DNA from: DASQTB01 sp035642095
GTDB lineage: Bacteria; Actinomycetota; UBA4738; CALAEC01
DNA length: 27,218 nucleotides
Assembly: GCA_035642095.1 (NCBI GenBank)
Contig: DASQTB010000006.1
Span: 1 to 27,218, forward strand
Reading direction: 5' to 3'
Shown here: positions 15,379 through 22,110 of the stretch, one piece after another
How positions within the stretch are numbered: the stretch's first letter is position 1
Layout of the letters: each line of letters begins with the position of its first letter
The notes under the pieces: model-generated
Database searches by the model: none
Told to the model about the DNA's origin: nothing
The model's input: the letters and a program-made list of their open reading frames with translations, nothing else
Position numbers and translations under genes: made by a program

Positions 15379-16266
15379 ATGGACAGGGAGACGGGAACCT
15401 TCCGGGTCAAGTCCGGCCTGGCCGAGATGCTCAAGGGCGGGGTCATCATGGACGTCACCACGGCCGAGGCGGCCAGGATCGCCGAGGACGCCGGGGCGGT
15501 GGCGGTCATGGCCCTGGAGCGGGTCCCGGCCGACATCCGGGCCGAGGGGGGCGTGGCCCGGATGGCTGACCCGACCAAGGTCCAGGAGATCAAGGACGCC
15601 GTGTCGATCCCCGTGATGGCCAAGTGCCGAATCGGGCACTTCGTGGAGGCCCAGATCCTCCAGGCCCTGGAGATCGACTACGTCGATGAGTCCGAGGTGC
15701 TGACGCCCGCGGACGAGGCTCATCACATCGACAAGTGGGAGTTCACCGTGCCGTTCGTCTGCGGCGCCCGAGACCTCGGTGAGGCCCTTCGCCGGATCGC
15801 CGAGGGCGCGGCCATGATCCGGACGAAGGGCGAGGCCGGCACCGGGAACGTGGTCGAGGCGGTCCGCCACGTGCGGGCCATCACCTCCCAGATGTCCCGG
15901 CTCAAGGGTTTGCGAAACGATGAGCTCGGCTCGGCGGCCAAGGAGCTCGGCGCGCCGCTGGAGCTCGTTCGTCAGGTGGGCGCGACCGGTTCGCTGCCGG
16001 TGGTCAACTTCGCTGCCGGCGGGCTGGCCACGCCGGCCGACGCCGCCCTGATGATGCAACTCGGCGTGGACGGGGTGTTCGTGGGCTCGGGGATCTTCAA
16101 ATCAGACGACCCGGCCGCCCGGGCTCGGGCCATCGTCGAGGCCACGACGTACTACCAGGACCCGGAGATGCTGGCCAAGGTGTCCCGCGGCCTCGGGGAG
16201 CCGATGCGAGGGCTCGACATCGCCGAGCTGGGCGAGGAGGGGCTCCTCCAGACCCGCGGCTGGTAA
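15379..16266 (+). CDS. pdxS: pyridoxal 5'-phosphate synthase, synthase subunit PdxS
   Basis: This 295-residue TIM-barrel subunit of the DXP-independent vitamin B6 pathway condenses ribose 5-phosphate (or ribulose 5-phosphate), glyceraldehyde 3-phosphate and ammonia from PdxT into PLP. Conserved residues are in place: Asp25 (GGVIMDVTTAEAA), Lys82 in VMAKCRIGHF, which forms the first Schiff base, and Lys150 in IRTKGEAGTGN, which shuttles the intermediate. The phosphate-binding loops NFAAGGLATPADAA and VDGVFVGSGIFKS are also present. A strong Shine-Dalgarno precedes the ATG. The partner pdxT is not adjacent: three minus-strand genes (VOC, methyltransferase, trpS) lie between, ending only 4 nt from the pdxS stop. 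Confidence 0.97.
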   Translation: MDRETGTFRVKSGLAEMLKGGVIMDVTTAEAARIAEDAGAVAVMALERVPADIRAEGGVARMADPTKVQEIKDAVSIPVMAKCRIGHFVEAQILQALEIDYVDESEVLTPADEAHHIDKWEFTVPFVCGARDLGEALRRIAEGAAMIRTKGEAGTGNVVEAVRHVRAITSQMSRLKGLRNDELGSAAKELGAPLELVRQVGATGSLPVVNFAAGGLATPADAALMMQLGVDGVFVGSGIFKSDDPAARARAIVEATTYYQDPEMLAKVSRGLGEPMRGLDIAELGEEGLLQTRGW

Positions 16267-16270
16267 ATAC

Positions 16271-16647
16271 CTACTCGGCTGCCTGGGTCACCGACAGGAT
16301 GTTGTCCTCGCTGTCCTTGAACCAGGCTGCCTTGAACGGCCCCATCGTGGCGATGTCGCCCGCCCACTCGACCCGGGGATGTCGTAGTGGTCGAAGGTGA
16401 CGCCGCGCTCCTTGAGGTGCGCCACGACGGCTTCCATGTCATCGACAGACCACTCCATGGCCGTGTTCTTCGCCGCTCCGGCGTAGGGCGTCGGGAAAAG
16501 GGCGAACGTACGGCCGCCGCTCTCGTAATAGGCCCCGCCCTCATCCTCGCTCTTGGGGACCATCTCCAGCTTGTCGCGGTACCAGGCCTTCGCCCGCTCC
16601 AGGTCCGAAGCTGGAAGCGTGGTGTGCGTTGGAAACCGATCCAGCAC
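16271..16647 (-). pseudogene. VOC (glyoxalase/dioxygenase-fold) family protein with a single-base frameshift
   Basis: From GTG at 16647 (preceded by GGGAGG) the frame encodes a VOC-superfamily start, RFPTHTTLPASDLERAKAWY, then FALFPTPYAG, MEWSVDDMEAVVAHLKERGV and FDHYDIPG. After this last glycine the frame runs into a meaningless tail. Reading one base earlier restores a typical VOC ending, EWAGDIATMGPFKAAWFKDS followed by EDNILSVTQ and a TAG at 16273-16271. One G is therefore missing in the C/G run at 16372-16378 (plus strand). Restored length would be about 125 residues, normal for one-module VOC proteins. Reaction and substrate are unknown. The defect may be a real mutation or a sequencing error. 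A GTG at 16722, overlapping the methyltransferase stop, would add 25 basic residues. Confidence 0.8.
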
Positions 16648-16714
16648 CTCGACCACCTCCCGGGCGATCCGACGCGGCGCCGCCTCCCGGCGCCTGCGGG
16701 CCACAGAGGCTATC

Positions 16715-17320
16715 TCAGTCACGGCCGCTCCGTTTCGGAGCCACGCCGATCACGTCGGCGTGCTGCAACCGGTCGACGTCGACGTCGAACCCGGCCCGGC
16801 GCATCGCGCCGATCGTGTCCCGGCCGATGTGGCAGCGGAACACGCGGTAGTGGAGCCAGTCGAGGGAGCGCTGCATGGCCCGGCGGGCCGCTGACGCGCC
16901 GCGGACGTGCTCGCTGAACCGCAGTACGCCCCCCGGGCGGAGCACGCGGTGGACCTCAGCCAGCGCCCGGCCGGGGTCGTCCACCGAGCAGAACACCCCG
17001 GTGGACACCACCGTGTCGAAGGAGCCGTCCGGGAACGGAAGGCGCTCGGCGGGCGCCGGGCGAAGCTCGATGCCGTGCTCCTGGGCCCGGGGCTCGGCCC
17101 GGCGGAGCATCTCCGGGTTCGGCTCGGTGGCCACGACCGAGGACCCCTCCGGGTAGTAGGGGAAGTTGAACCCCGTCCCCGCACCGATCTCCAGGACCCG
17201 GCCGGTGGCCTCCCCGGCCACCCGGGACCGCACCATCCGGTTGTAGTCGGAGTCACCGCGGCGGTCGTAGAAGGCGGCGAACCACCGGCGGCCGCGCTCG
17301 GCGGAGACCCCTTCGGGCAC
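16715..17320 (-). CDS. class I SAM-dependent methyltransferase
   Basis: This 201-residue Rossmann-fold methyltransferase shows motif I VLEIGAGTGFN (42-52), an acidic residue after strand 2 (VVATEPNPEML, Glu66), motif II-like LPFPDGSFDTVVSTGVFCSV and the post-motif EVHRVLRPGGVLRFSEHV. The C-terminal lid contains two cysteines within CSV and FRCHIGRD. The N-terminus WFAAFYDRRGDSDYNRMVRS resembles the METTL7/UbiE-like group of small lipid- or thiol-methylating enzymes, but the substrate cannot be named. The start is GTG at 17320, 2 nt after the trpS stop, so it is probably co-transcribed with trpS and the VOC gene. Confidence 0.88.
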   Translation of the reverse strand: MPEGVSAERGRRWFAAFYDRRGDSDYNRMVRSRVAGEATGRVLEIGAGTGFNFPYYPEGSSVVATEPNPEMLRRAEPRAQEHGIELRPAPAERLPFPDGSFDTVVSTGVFCSVDDPGRALAEVHRVLRPGGVLRFSEHVRGASAARRAMQRSLDWLHYRVFRCHIGRDTIGAMRRAGFDVDVDRLQHADVIGVAPKRSGRD

Positions 17321-17322
17321 GA

Positions 17323-18315
17323 TCAGGCGACGGGCGGCCCGAGCCCGACCCGGTCTCGGGCCAGGGCCACGACGTCCGCGGCGATGGCCCGAGCCTTGTC
17401 CGCCCCCATCCGCAGGACGCGCTCGAGCTCTGCCTCGTCCGGACGTAGCTCCGCGTATCGCTCCCGGACGGGCGCCAGAAACCCCGCCACCGCTTCGCCG
17501 ACCTCTCGCTTGAAGTCGGCGTATCCGCCGGCGTCGGCGTACTCCTTCTCCACCGCCTCCGGCGTCGAGCCCTTTGCCGAGGCCAGGATCTCGATCAGGT
17601 TGGAGATCCCGGCCTTGTCCCGTCCGCGCACGACCTCCCGGCCCGAGTCAGTCACGGCACTCGTGAACTTCCGCACGACCTGGGCCGGCTCATCCAGCAC
17701 GTAGACCGTCCCCAGCTCGCTGGCGCCGGTCGTCGACATCTTCCGCTCCGGGCTCTGAAGATCCATGATCCGAGCCCCGATCTCGGGGATCCGGTGTTCG
17801 GGGACCACGAACGTTTCCCCGAACCGCTGGTTGAACCGGACGGCGATGTCCCGCATCAGCTCGATGTGCTGCTTCTGGTCCTCGCCGACCGGGACCTCAT
17901 CGGTCCGGTACGCCAGCACGTCGGCGGCCTGGAGCACCGGGTAGAAGAACAGGCCCGCCGACACGAAGTCCTTCTGCTCGGCCGACTTCTCCTTGAACTG
18001 GTGCATCCGGCTCAGGTCACCGTGCGCGGTGACGTTCGCCAAGAGCCAACAGAGCTCGGTGTGCTCCCGGACGTCGGACTGCCGGAACAGGATGCACCGC
18101 TCGGCGTCCAGGCCCGCCGCGAGGAGAATGGCCATGGTGTCGTACAGCCGCTCTCGGAGGTCGGCCGGGTCGTGGGCCACCGTGATGGCGTGCAGATCGA
18201 CGATGCAGAAGATTGCGTCGCCGCGGTCCTGCCCTTCGACGTACTGCCGGATCGCTCCGATGTAGTTGCCCAGGTGCTTCCGGCCGGTCGGCTGGATCCC
18301 GGAAAAGATGCGCAT
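17323..18315 (-). CDS. trpS: tryptophanyl-tRNA synthetase
   Basis: This 330-residue class Ic aminoacyl-tRNA synthetase charges tRNA-Trp. The HIGH-equivalent is PTGRKHLGNYIGA (9-21). AFCIVDLHA-type and GEDQKQHIEL (144-153) motifs match TrpRS, as does KFTSAVTDSGRE after the nucleotide loop. The KMSKS loop reads KMSTT (192-196), followed by GASELGTVYVLDEP, so the second lysine and serine are replaced by threonines; this looks like a natural subgroup variant rather than damage because the rest is intact. The start is ATG at 18315, and the region before it is shared with divergently transcribed pdxT. It heads a three-gene minus-strand unit inserted between pdxS and pdxT. Confidence 0.95.
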   Translation of the reverse strand: MRIFSGIQPTGRKHLGNYIGAIRQYVEGQDRGDAIFCIVDLHAITVAHDPADLRERLYDTMAILLAAGLDAERCILFRQSDVREHTELCWLLANVTAHGDLSRMHQFKEKSAEQKDFVSAGLFFYPVLQAADVLAYRTDEVPVGEDQKQHIELMRDIAVRFNQRFGETFVVPEHRIPEIGARIMDLQSPERKMSTTGASELGTVYVLDEPAQVVRKFTSAVTDSGREVVRGRDKAGISNLIEILASAKGSTPEAVEKEYADAGGYADFKREVGEAVAGFLAPVRERYAELRPDEAELERVLRMGADKARAIAADVVALARDRVGLGPPVA

Positions 18316-18324
18316 GGTTCGGTC

Positions 18325-18330
18325 AGGGTA
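18325..18330 (-). promoter_or_regulatory. -10 box for trpS
   Basis: TACCCT on the minus strand ends 9 nt before the trpS ATG, giving a leader of only a few nucleotides. There is no obvious Shine-Dalgarno or -35. This is weak evidence taken alone. Confidence 0.3.
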
Positions 18331-18364
18331 CCGCGCAGCCGCCCGCCGGGACGTCCGCCGTCGA

Positions 18365-18370
18365 TATCAT
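18365..18370 (+). promoter_or_regulatory. -10 box for pdxT
   Basis: TATCAT ends 9 nt before the pdxT ATG, in the short divergent space with trpS. It predicts an almost leaderless transcript and independent expression of pdxT, which is separated from pdxS. No -35 is recognisable. Confidence 0.4.
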
Positions 18371-18379
18371 GAGATCGAT

Positions 18380-18940
18380 ATGAAGGCTGGCGTCCTCGCC
18401 CTCCAGGGCGACTTCCGGGAACACGCCGAGGTGCTGAAGGACCTCGGAGCCTCGCCGATCCTGGTTCGGACCGCGGACGAGATGGCCTCGGTCGATTGCC
18501 TGGCCATCCCCGGCGGAGAGAGCACCACGATCGGCCGTCTGGCTGCCCTTCACGGCCTGGTGGAGCCGATCCGGGAACGAGTCGCTGACGGCATGCCCGT
18601 GTTCGGCACGTGTGCCGGGATGATCGTCATGGCCACCGAGGTGGACGGAGGGAAGCCGCTGCTCTCCGTGCTGGACATCCGGGTGGCCAGGAACGGCTAT
18701 GGCAGCCAGCTCGACTCGTTCGAGTCCGACGTGCCCCTCCGGGGCGAAGACCGGTCCGTTCGAGCGGTGTTCATCCGAGCGCCGGTGGTTGAGGAGGTCG
18801 GCCAGGAGGTGGAGGTGCTGGCGGAGCTGGAGGGGCGGCCGATCGTCGTCGAGCAGGGCCGTCTCCTGGCCGCTGCCTTCCATCCCGAGCTGGCCGGGGA
18901 CGGCCGGCTCCACCGCCGGCTGCTGGAGAACGTGGGCTGA
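18380..18940 (+). CDS. pdxT: pyridoxal 5'-phosphate synthase, glutaminase subunit PdxT
   Basis: This 186-residue class I glutamine amidotransferase releases ammonia from glutamine and channels it to PdxS. The nucleophile is Cys78 in VFGTCAGMIV; the triad is completed by His168 and Glu170 in AAAFHPELAG. The N-terminal KAGVLALQGDFREH and the oxyanion region IPGGESTTIG are typical of PdxT, as is RNGYGSQLDSFE. The length is normal (~190). The ATG at 18380 is chosen because the PdxT fold begins immediately; the open frame upstream has no counterpart in the family. yebC starts 1 nt after its stop, so the two are probably co-transcribed. Confidence 0.96.
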   Translation: MKAGVLALQGDFREHAEVLKDLGASPILVRTADEMASVDCLAIPGGESTTIGRLAALHGLVEPIRERVADGMPVFGTCAGMIVMATEVDGGKPLLSVLDIRVARNGYGSQLDSFESDVPLRGEDRSVRAVFIRAPVVEEVGQEVEVLAELEGRPIVVEQGRLLAAAFHPELAGDGRLHRRLLENVG

Positions 18941-18941
18941 G

Positions 18942-19691
18942 GTGTCCGGACACTCCAAGTGGTCGTCGATCAAGCACAAGAAGGCCGTCACCGACCAGCG
19001 GCGGGGCCGGATGTTCGGCAAGCTGCTTCGGGCCGTGGAGGCGGCGGCCCGCGAGGGTGGAGGCAACATCGAGGGCAACGCCACGTTGGCGTCGGCGGTG
19101 CAGAAGGCCCGGGACTTCTCCGTGCCGATGGAGAACATCGAGCGGGCCATCAAGCGGGGAACGGGGGCGATCGAAGGTGTCCGCTACGAGCCGGCCACCT
19201 ATGAGGGCTACGCTCCCGGAGGGGTGGCCATCCTGGTCGAGACCATGACCGAAAACCGCAACCGGACCAGCCAGGAGATCCGGCACACGTTCACCAAGCT
19301 CGGCGGGAACCTCGGCGACCCGGGGAGCGTGGCCTGGCAGTTCGACCGGAAGGGGGTGCTGCTGGTCGACAAGGACGCCGCCCCCGACGAAGAGCGGCTC
19401 CTGGAGCTGATCCTCGACGCCGGGGCGGAGGACCTCTCCGATGAGGGCGACCAGTGGCGGGTCACCACCGAGCCGACCGCGCTCCAGGAGGTCCGGACCA
19501 TCCTCGACGGAGCCGGGATCGCCGTGGCCTCCGCCGAGCTGTCGATGATCCCCCAGACCACCGTTCCGGTGGAGGGCAGTCGGGCCCGCCAGGTGCTGGG
19601 CCTGATCGATGCCCTCGACGACCTGGAGGACGTCCAGGCGGTCCACGCCAACTTCGACATCCCCGACGAGGTCCTGGCCGAGGTCGGCTGA
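18942..19691 (+). CDS. yebC: YebC/PmpR family protein
   Basis: This 249-residue YebC/TACO1-family protein begins with the family signature SGHSKWSSIKHKKAVTDQRR and contains GRMFGKLLRAVEAAAREGG, PMENIERAIKRGTG, YEGYAPGGVAILVETMTENR and RHTFTKLGGNLGDPGSVAW, all conserved. Members have been described as transcriptional regulators (PmpR) and, more recently, as ribosome-associated factors that relieve stalling at proline stretches. It starts at GTG 18942, right after pdxT, and ends 85 nt before ruvC. The yebC-ruvC-ruvA-ruvB arrangement is widely conserved, but here ruvC has its own strong promoter. Confidence 0.96.
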   Translation: MSGHSKWSSIKHKKAVTDQRRGRMFGKLLRAVEAAAREGGGNIEGNATLASAVQKARDFSVPMENIERAIKRGTGAIEGVRYEPATYEGYAPGGVAILVETMTENRNRTSQEIRHTFTKLGGNLGDPGSVAWQFDRKGVLLVDKDAAPDEERLLELILDAGAEDLSDEGDQWRVTTEPTALQEVRTILDGAGIAVASAELSMIPQTTVPVEGSRARQVLGLIDALDDLEDVQAVHANFDIPDEVLAEVG

Positions 19692-19741
19692 CGCCGCTCG
19701 CATCGAGCGCCGCCGCCGAGTAAATTACACACGTGTCATCC

Positions 19742-19770
19742 TTGAACCGCCCAGGTCGCCCCCATAAGGT
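19742..19770 (+). promoter_or_regulatory. promoter of ruvC-ruvA-ruvB, leaderless
   Basis: TTGAAC (19742-19747) and TAAGGT (19765-19770) are separated by exactly 17 nt, a near-consensus primary-sigma promoter. The expected transcription start, 6-7 nt after the -10 box, coincides with the A of the ruvC ATG at 19777, so the mRNA is predicted to be leaderless. Confidence 0.7.
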
Positions 19771-19784
19771 GAACGTATGTTCGA
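19769..19784 (+). promoter_or_regulatory. LexA operator (SOS box) over the ruvC start
   Basis: GTGAAC-GTAT-GTTCGA matches the actinobacterial LexA consensus TCGAAC-N4-GTTCGA at 10 of 12 positions, with a perfect right half. It covers the end of the -10 box, the predicted transcription start and the ATG, so bound LexA would block initiation. ruvC is a LexA target in mycobacteria, which supports the call. Confidence 0.65.
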
Positions 19785-20280
19785 CCGACTGGTGATCGGG
19801 ATCGACCCCGGGATGGCGTCGACCGGGTTGGCGGTGGTGGGCGGAAGTCCCCCCGGGGCGGCCGAGGTCGTGGCCGCGGCGACCGTCAGGACCCGAGCCG
19901 GCGCCCCCGAGCCGGAGCGCCTCCGGACCCTGTTCCATACCACGCTGGCGGCCATCGATCGCCACCGTCCCGGGGCCATCGCCGTCGAGCGGCTGATGTG
20001 GGGCCGGAACGTGACCAGCGCCATGGGTGTCGCCCGGGCCACGGGCGTCGTCTTGCTGGCCGCGGCCGAGGCCGGCCTTCCCGTGTTCGAGTACGCCCCA
20101 CTGGAGGTCAAGCTGGCCGTGGCCGGGAACGGGAGCGCCGGGAAGCCCGAAGTGCGGAGGGCGCTCGAACGTCTCCACGGTGTGGCCGACCTGCCCGCCG
20201 AGCCAGATGCGGCCGACGCGGTGGCCGTGGCCCTGTGCCACCTCCACCAGTCGCGGGCCCTCCGGGAGGCGGTCCGTTGA
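19777..20280 (+). CDS. ruvC: crossover junction endodeoxyribonuclease RuvC
   Basis: This 167-residue Holliday-junction resolvase cuts symmetrically related strands of four-way junctions delivered by RuvAB. The acidic catalytic residues are visible: Asp10 in VIGIDPGMASTG, Glu71 in AIAVERLMWGRN, and Asp144 and Asp147 in PDAADAVAVALCH. FEYAPLEVKLAVAGNGSAGK matches the conserved loop before the last active-site helix. ATG 19777 is preceded by AAGGTGA, but that element overlaps the promoter and would be absent from a transcript starting at the ATG. Its stop overlaps the TTG start of ruvA. Expression is probably induced by DNA damage through the overlapping LexA box. Confidence 0.96.
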   Translation: MFDRLVIGIDPGMASTGLAVVGGSPPGAAEVVAAATVRTRAGAPEPERLRTLFHTTLAAIDRHRPGAIAVERLMWGRNVTSAMGVARATGVVLLAAAEAGLPVFEYAPLEVKLAVAGNGSAGKPEVRRALERLHGVADLPAEPDAADAVAVALCHLHQSRALREAVR

Positions 20281-20846
20281 TCGCCCTCCTCCAGGGACTG
20301 GTGGCCGAGCGCGGCGCCGATCGAGCGGTCCTCCTGGCCGGCGGGGTCGGCTACGAGGTGCAGTGCTCGACGACGACGCTGGGGACCTTGCCGTCGATCG
20401 GCCAGCAGGCCCGGGTGCTGACGCACCTCCACGTCCGGGACGATGCGCTGACCCTCTTCGGCTTCGCCACCCAGACCGAACGCGATCTGTTCGTCCTCCT
20501 CCTCGGGGTGGGCGGCGTCGGGCCCAAGCTGGCCCTGGCCATCCTGTCGGTGCTCAGCCCTGAGGCATTCCGCCGTTCGGTGCTGGCCGGAGACGCCGAC
20601 GCGATCACGGTCGTGCCTGGGGTGGGGAAGAAGGTCGCCGCCCGGATCGTCCTCGACATCAAGGAGAAGCTCGGGGGCGAGGTCGAGCTCCCCGCCGAGA
20701 GCCCGCTGGCCGAGGTGCGCGAGGCCCTGATCGGCATGGGCCTGTCGACGTCCGAGGTTCAGGACGCCCTGGCCGGGCTCGACGGAGACGAGGGACCGGT
20801 GGAGGACCTGCTCCGGGGGGCTCTTCAGCGGGTGGGCTCTCGATGA
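20277..20846 (+). CDS. ruvA: Holliday junction branch migration complex subunit RuvA
   Basis: This 189-residue RuvA binds the four-way junction as a tetramer and loads the RuvB motor. Domain I starts IALLQGLVAERGADRAVLLA with GGVGYEVQ. Domain II has the two helix-hairpin-helix motifs LLGVGGVGPKLAL (from residue 75) and VPGVGKKVAARI (from 113). Domain III, which contacts RuvB, is EVREALIGMGLSTSEVQDAL to the end. The start is TTG at 20277 inside a TTGA overlap with ruvC; it is the only start giving the usual M-I-A beginning. The gene ends with ATGA into ruvB, so translation of ruvC, ruvA and ruvB appears coupled. Confidence 0.96.
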   Translation: MIALLQGLVAERGADRAVLLAGGVGYEVQCSTTTLGTLPSIGQQARVLTHLHVRDDALTLFGFATQTERDLFVLLLGVGGVGPKLALAILSVLSPEAFRRSVLAGDADAITVVPGVGKKVAARIVLDIKEKLGGEVELPAESPLAEVREALIGMGLSTSEVQDALAGLDGDEGPVEDLLRGALQRVGSR

Positions 20847-21856
20847 GCGTCGAGGACCGGCTGGTTGCCTCCAGGGAGCTCCAGGTGGAGGGCGACTTCG
20901 ACGCGGCTCTCCGCCCCCGGTGGCTGAAGGAGTTCATCGGCCAGGAGCGGGTGAAGGAGCAGCTCGGGCTGCTGGTACAGGGCGCCCGGGAGCGGGGCGA
21001 GCCCCTCGATCATCTCCTGTTCTCGGGACCCCCCGGGCTGGGCAAGACCACCCTGGCCGGCATCGTGGCCAACGAGATGTCCGTCATCCTCCGCCAGACC
21101 AGCGGGCCGGCCCTGGAGCGGACGGCCGACTTGGCGGCCATCCTGACCAACCTCGACGAGAGCGACGTCCTGTTCGTGGACGAGATCCACCGGATGCCGC
21201 GAGCCGTCGAGGAGGTGCTCTATCCGGCTCTGGAGGACTTCAAGCTGGACGTGGTGATCGGCAAGGGTCCGTCCGCCCGGACGATCCGACTCGAGCTTCC
21301 GAGGTTCACGCTGGTGGGAGCGACGACCCGCCTGGGCCTGATCACGCTCCCGCTTCGGGAGCGCTTCGGGTTCACCCCCCGGCTGGACTACTACGCCGAG
21401 GACGAGCTGGCCCAGGTCGTTCGGCGCTCCGCGGGGATCCTGGACGTCGAGGTGGAGGACGATGCCGCCGAGGAAATCGCCCGGCGAGCGCGGGGGACGC
21501 CTCGGATCGCCAACCGGCTCCTCCGCCGGGTCCGGGACTACGCTCAGGTGCGGGGGGACGGGCGGGTGACGCTGGAGGCAGCGGCGGACGCCCTGGCCCT
21601 GTTCGAGGTCGACGAGCGGGGGCTGGACCGGGTGGACCTCCAGGTCCTCACCGCGCTGGCCGAGCGGTTCGGGGGCGGACCGGTCGGCCTGTCGACACTG
21701 TCCGCCGCCGTGGGGGAGGACACCGGGACCATCGAGGACGTCTACGAGCCATACCTGCTCCAGATCGGTCTCCTCCAGCGCACCCCTCGGGGCCGGATCG
21801 CCACCGAGGCCGCGTACCGCCACCTCGGCCTGGCGGTGCCCGGCCGGCTGATGTAG
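20843..21856 (+). CDS. ruvB: Holliday junction branch migration DNA helicase RuvB
   Basis: This 337-residue AAA+ ATPase drives branch migration as a hexameric ring. LRPRWLKEFIGQERVKEQL precedes Walker A GPPGLGKTT (62-70). Walker B is VLFVDEIH (109-116) and sensor 1 is TLVGATTR, followed by LPLRERFGFTPRLDYY carrying the arginine finger region. Sensor 2 is GTPRIANRLLRRVRDYA. The C-terminal winged helix contains EPYLLQIGLLQRTPRGRIAT. Length and motifs are entirely normal. It starts with the ATGA overlap with ruvA and is followed, after a -10-like box, by a small DUF2905 gene. Confidence 0.97.
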   Translation: MSVEDRLVASRELQVEGDFDAALRPRWLKEFIGQERVKEQLGLLVQGARERGEPLDHLLFSGPPGLGKTTLAGIVANEMSVILRQTSGPALERTADLAAILTNLDESDVLFVDEIHRMPRAVEEVLYPALEDFKLDVVIGKGPSARTIRLELPRFTLVGATTRLGLITLPLRERFGFTPRLDYYAEDELAQVVRRSAGILDVEVEDDAAEEIARRARGTPRIANRLLRRVRDYAQVRGDGRVTLEAAADALALFEVDERGLDRVDLQVLTALAERFGGGPVGLSTLSAAVGEDTGTIEDVYEPYLLQIGLLQRTPRGRIATEAAYRHLGLAVPGRLM

Positions 21857-21874
21857 CCGGATCCTCTGACGGCC

Positions 21875-21880
21875 TATCCT
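21875..21880 (+). promoter_or_regulatory. -10 box upstream of the DUF2905 gene
   Basis: TATCCT ends 10 nt before the ATG at 21891. It could give the small membrane-protein gene a short-leader transcript in addition to read-through from ruvB. No -35 is evident. Confidence 0.3.
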
Positions 21881-21890
21881 TTCCAGCGGT

Positions 21891-22109
21891 ATGGACCTGT
21901 CCGGTGCGGGGCGGCTGCTCCTGATTCTCGCGGCGGTCCTGGCAGTGATCGGCGTCCTCTTCGTCCTGGCCGGGCGAGGCCTGTTGCCGCGGCTCCCGGG
22001 AGACGTCGCCATCGAGCGCGGCAACACCCGGTTCTACTTCCCCCTCGGAACCTCGATCCTCGTCTCGCTGATCCTGACGGTCGTCCTCAACCTGTTCCTC
22101 CGTCGCTAG
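21891..22109 (+). CDS. DUF2905 family small membrane protein
   Basis: This 72-residue protein has two transmembrane segments: about 8-28 (LLLILAAVLAVIGVLFVLAG) and about 50-69 (LGTSILVSLILTVVLNLFL). Between them lies the family signature LPRLPGDVAIERGNTRFYFP. DUF2905 members are short membrane proteins of unknown function and are frequently found beside ruvB, as here. The stop lies 1 nt from the convergent stop of the hemolysin III-like gene, with no visible terminator. Confidence 0.88.
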   Translation: MDLSGAGRLLLILAAVLAVIGVLFVLAGRGLLPRLPGDVAIERGNTRFYFPLGTSILVSLILTVVLNLFLRR

Positions 22110-22110
22110 C

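Noticed and set aside
16366..16385. Programmed -1 frameshift in the VOC gene
   Set aside because: The site (CCCCGGG in the mRNA) is not an X-XXY-YYZ slippery heptamer and there is no evident downstream stimulatory structure. A plain indel is simpler.
19729..19736. Palindrome ACACGTGT upstream of the ruvC promoter as an operator
   Set aside because: An 8-bp palindrome alone is weak evidence, it lies upstream of the -35, and no known factor can be assigned. The LexA box is the better-supported site.
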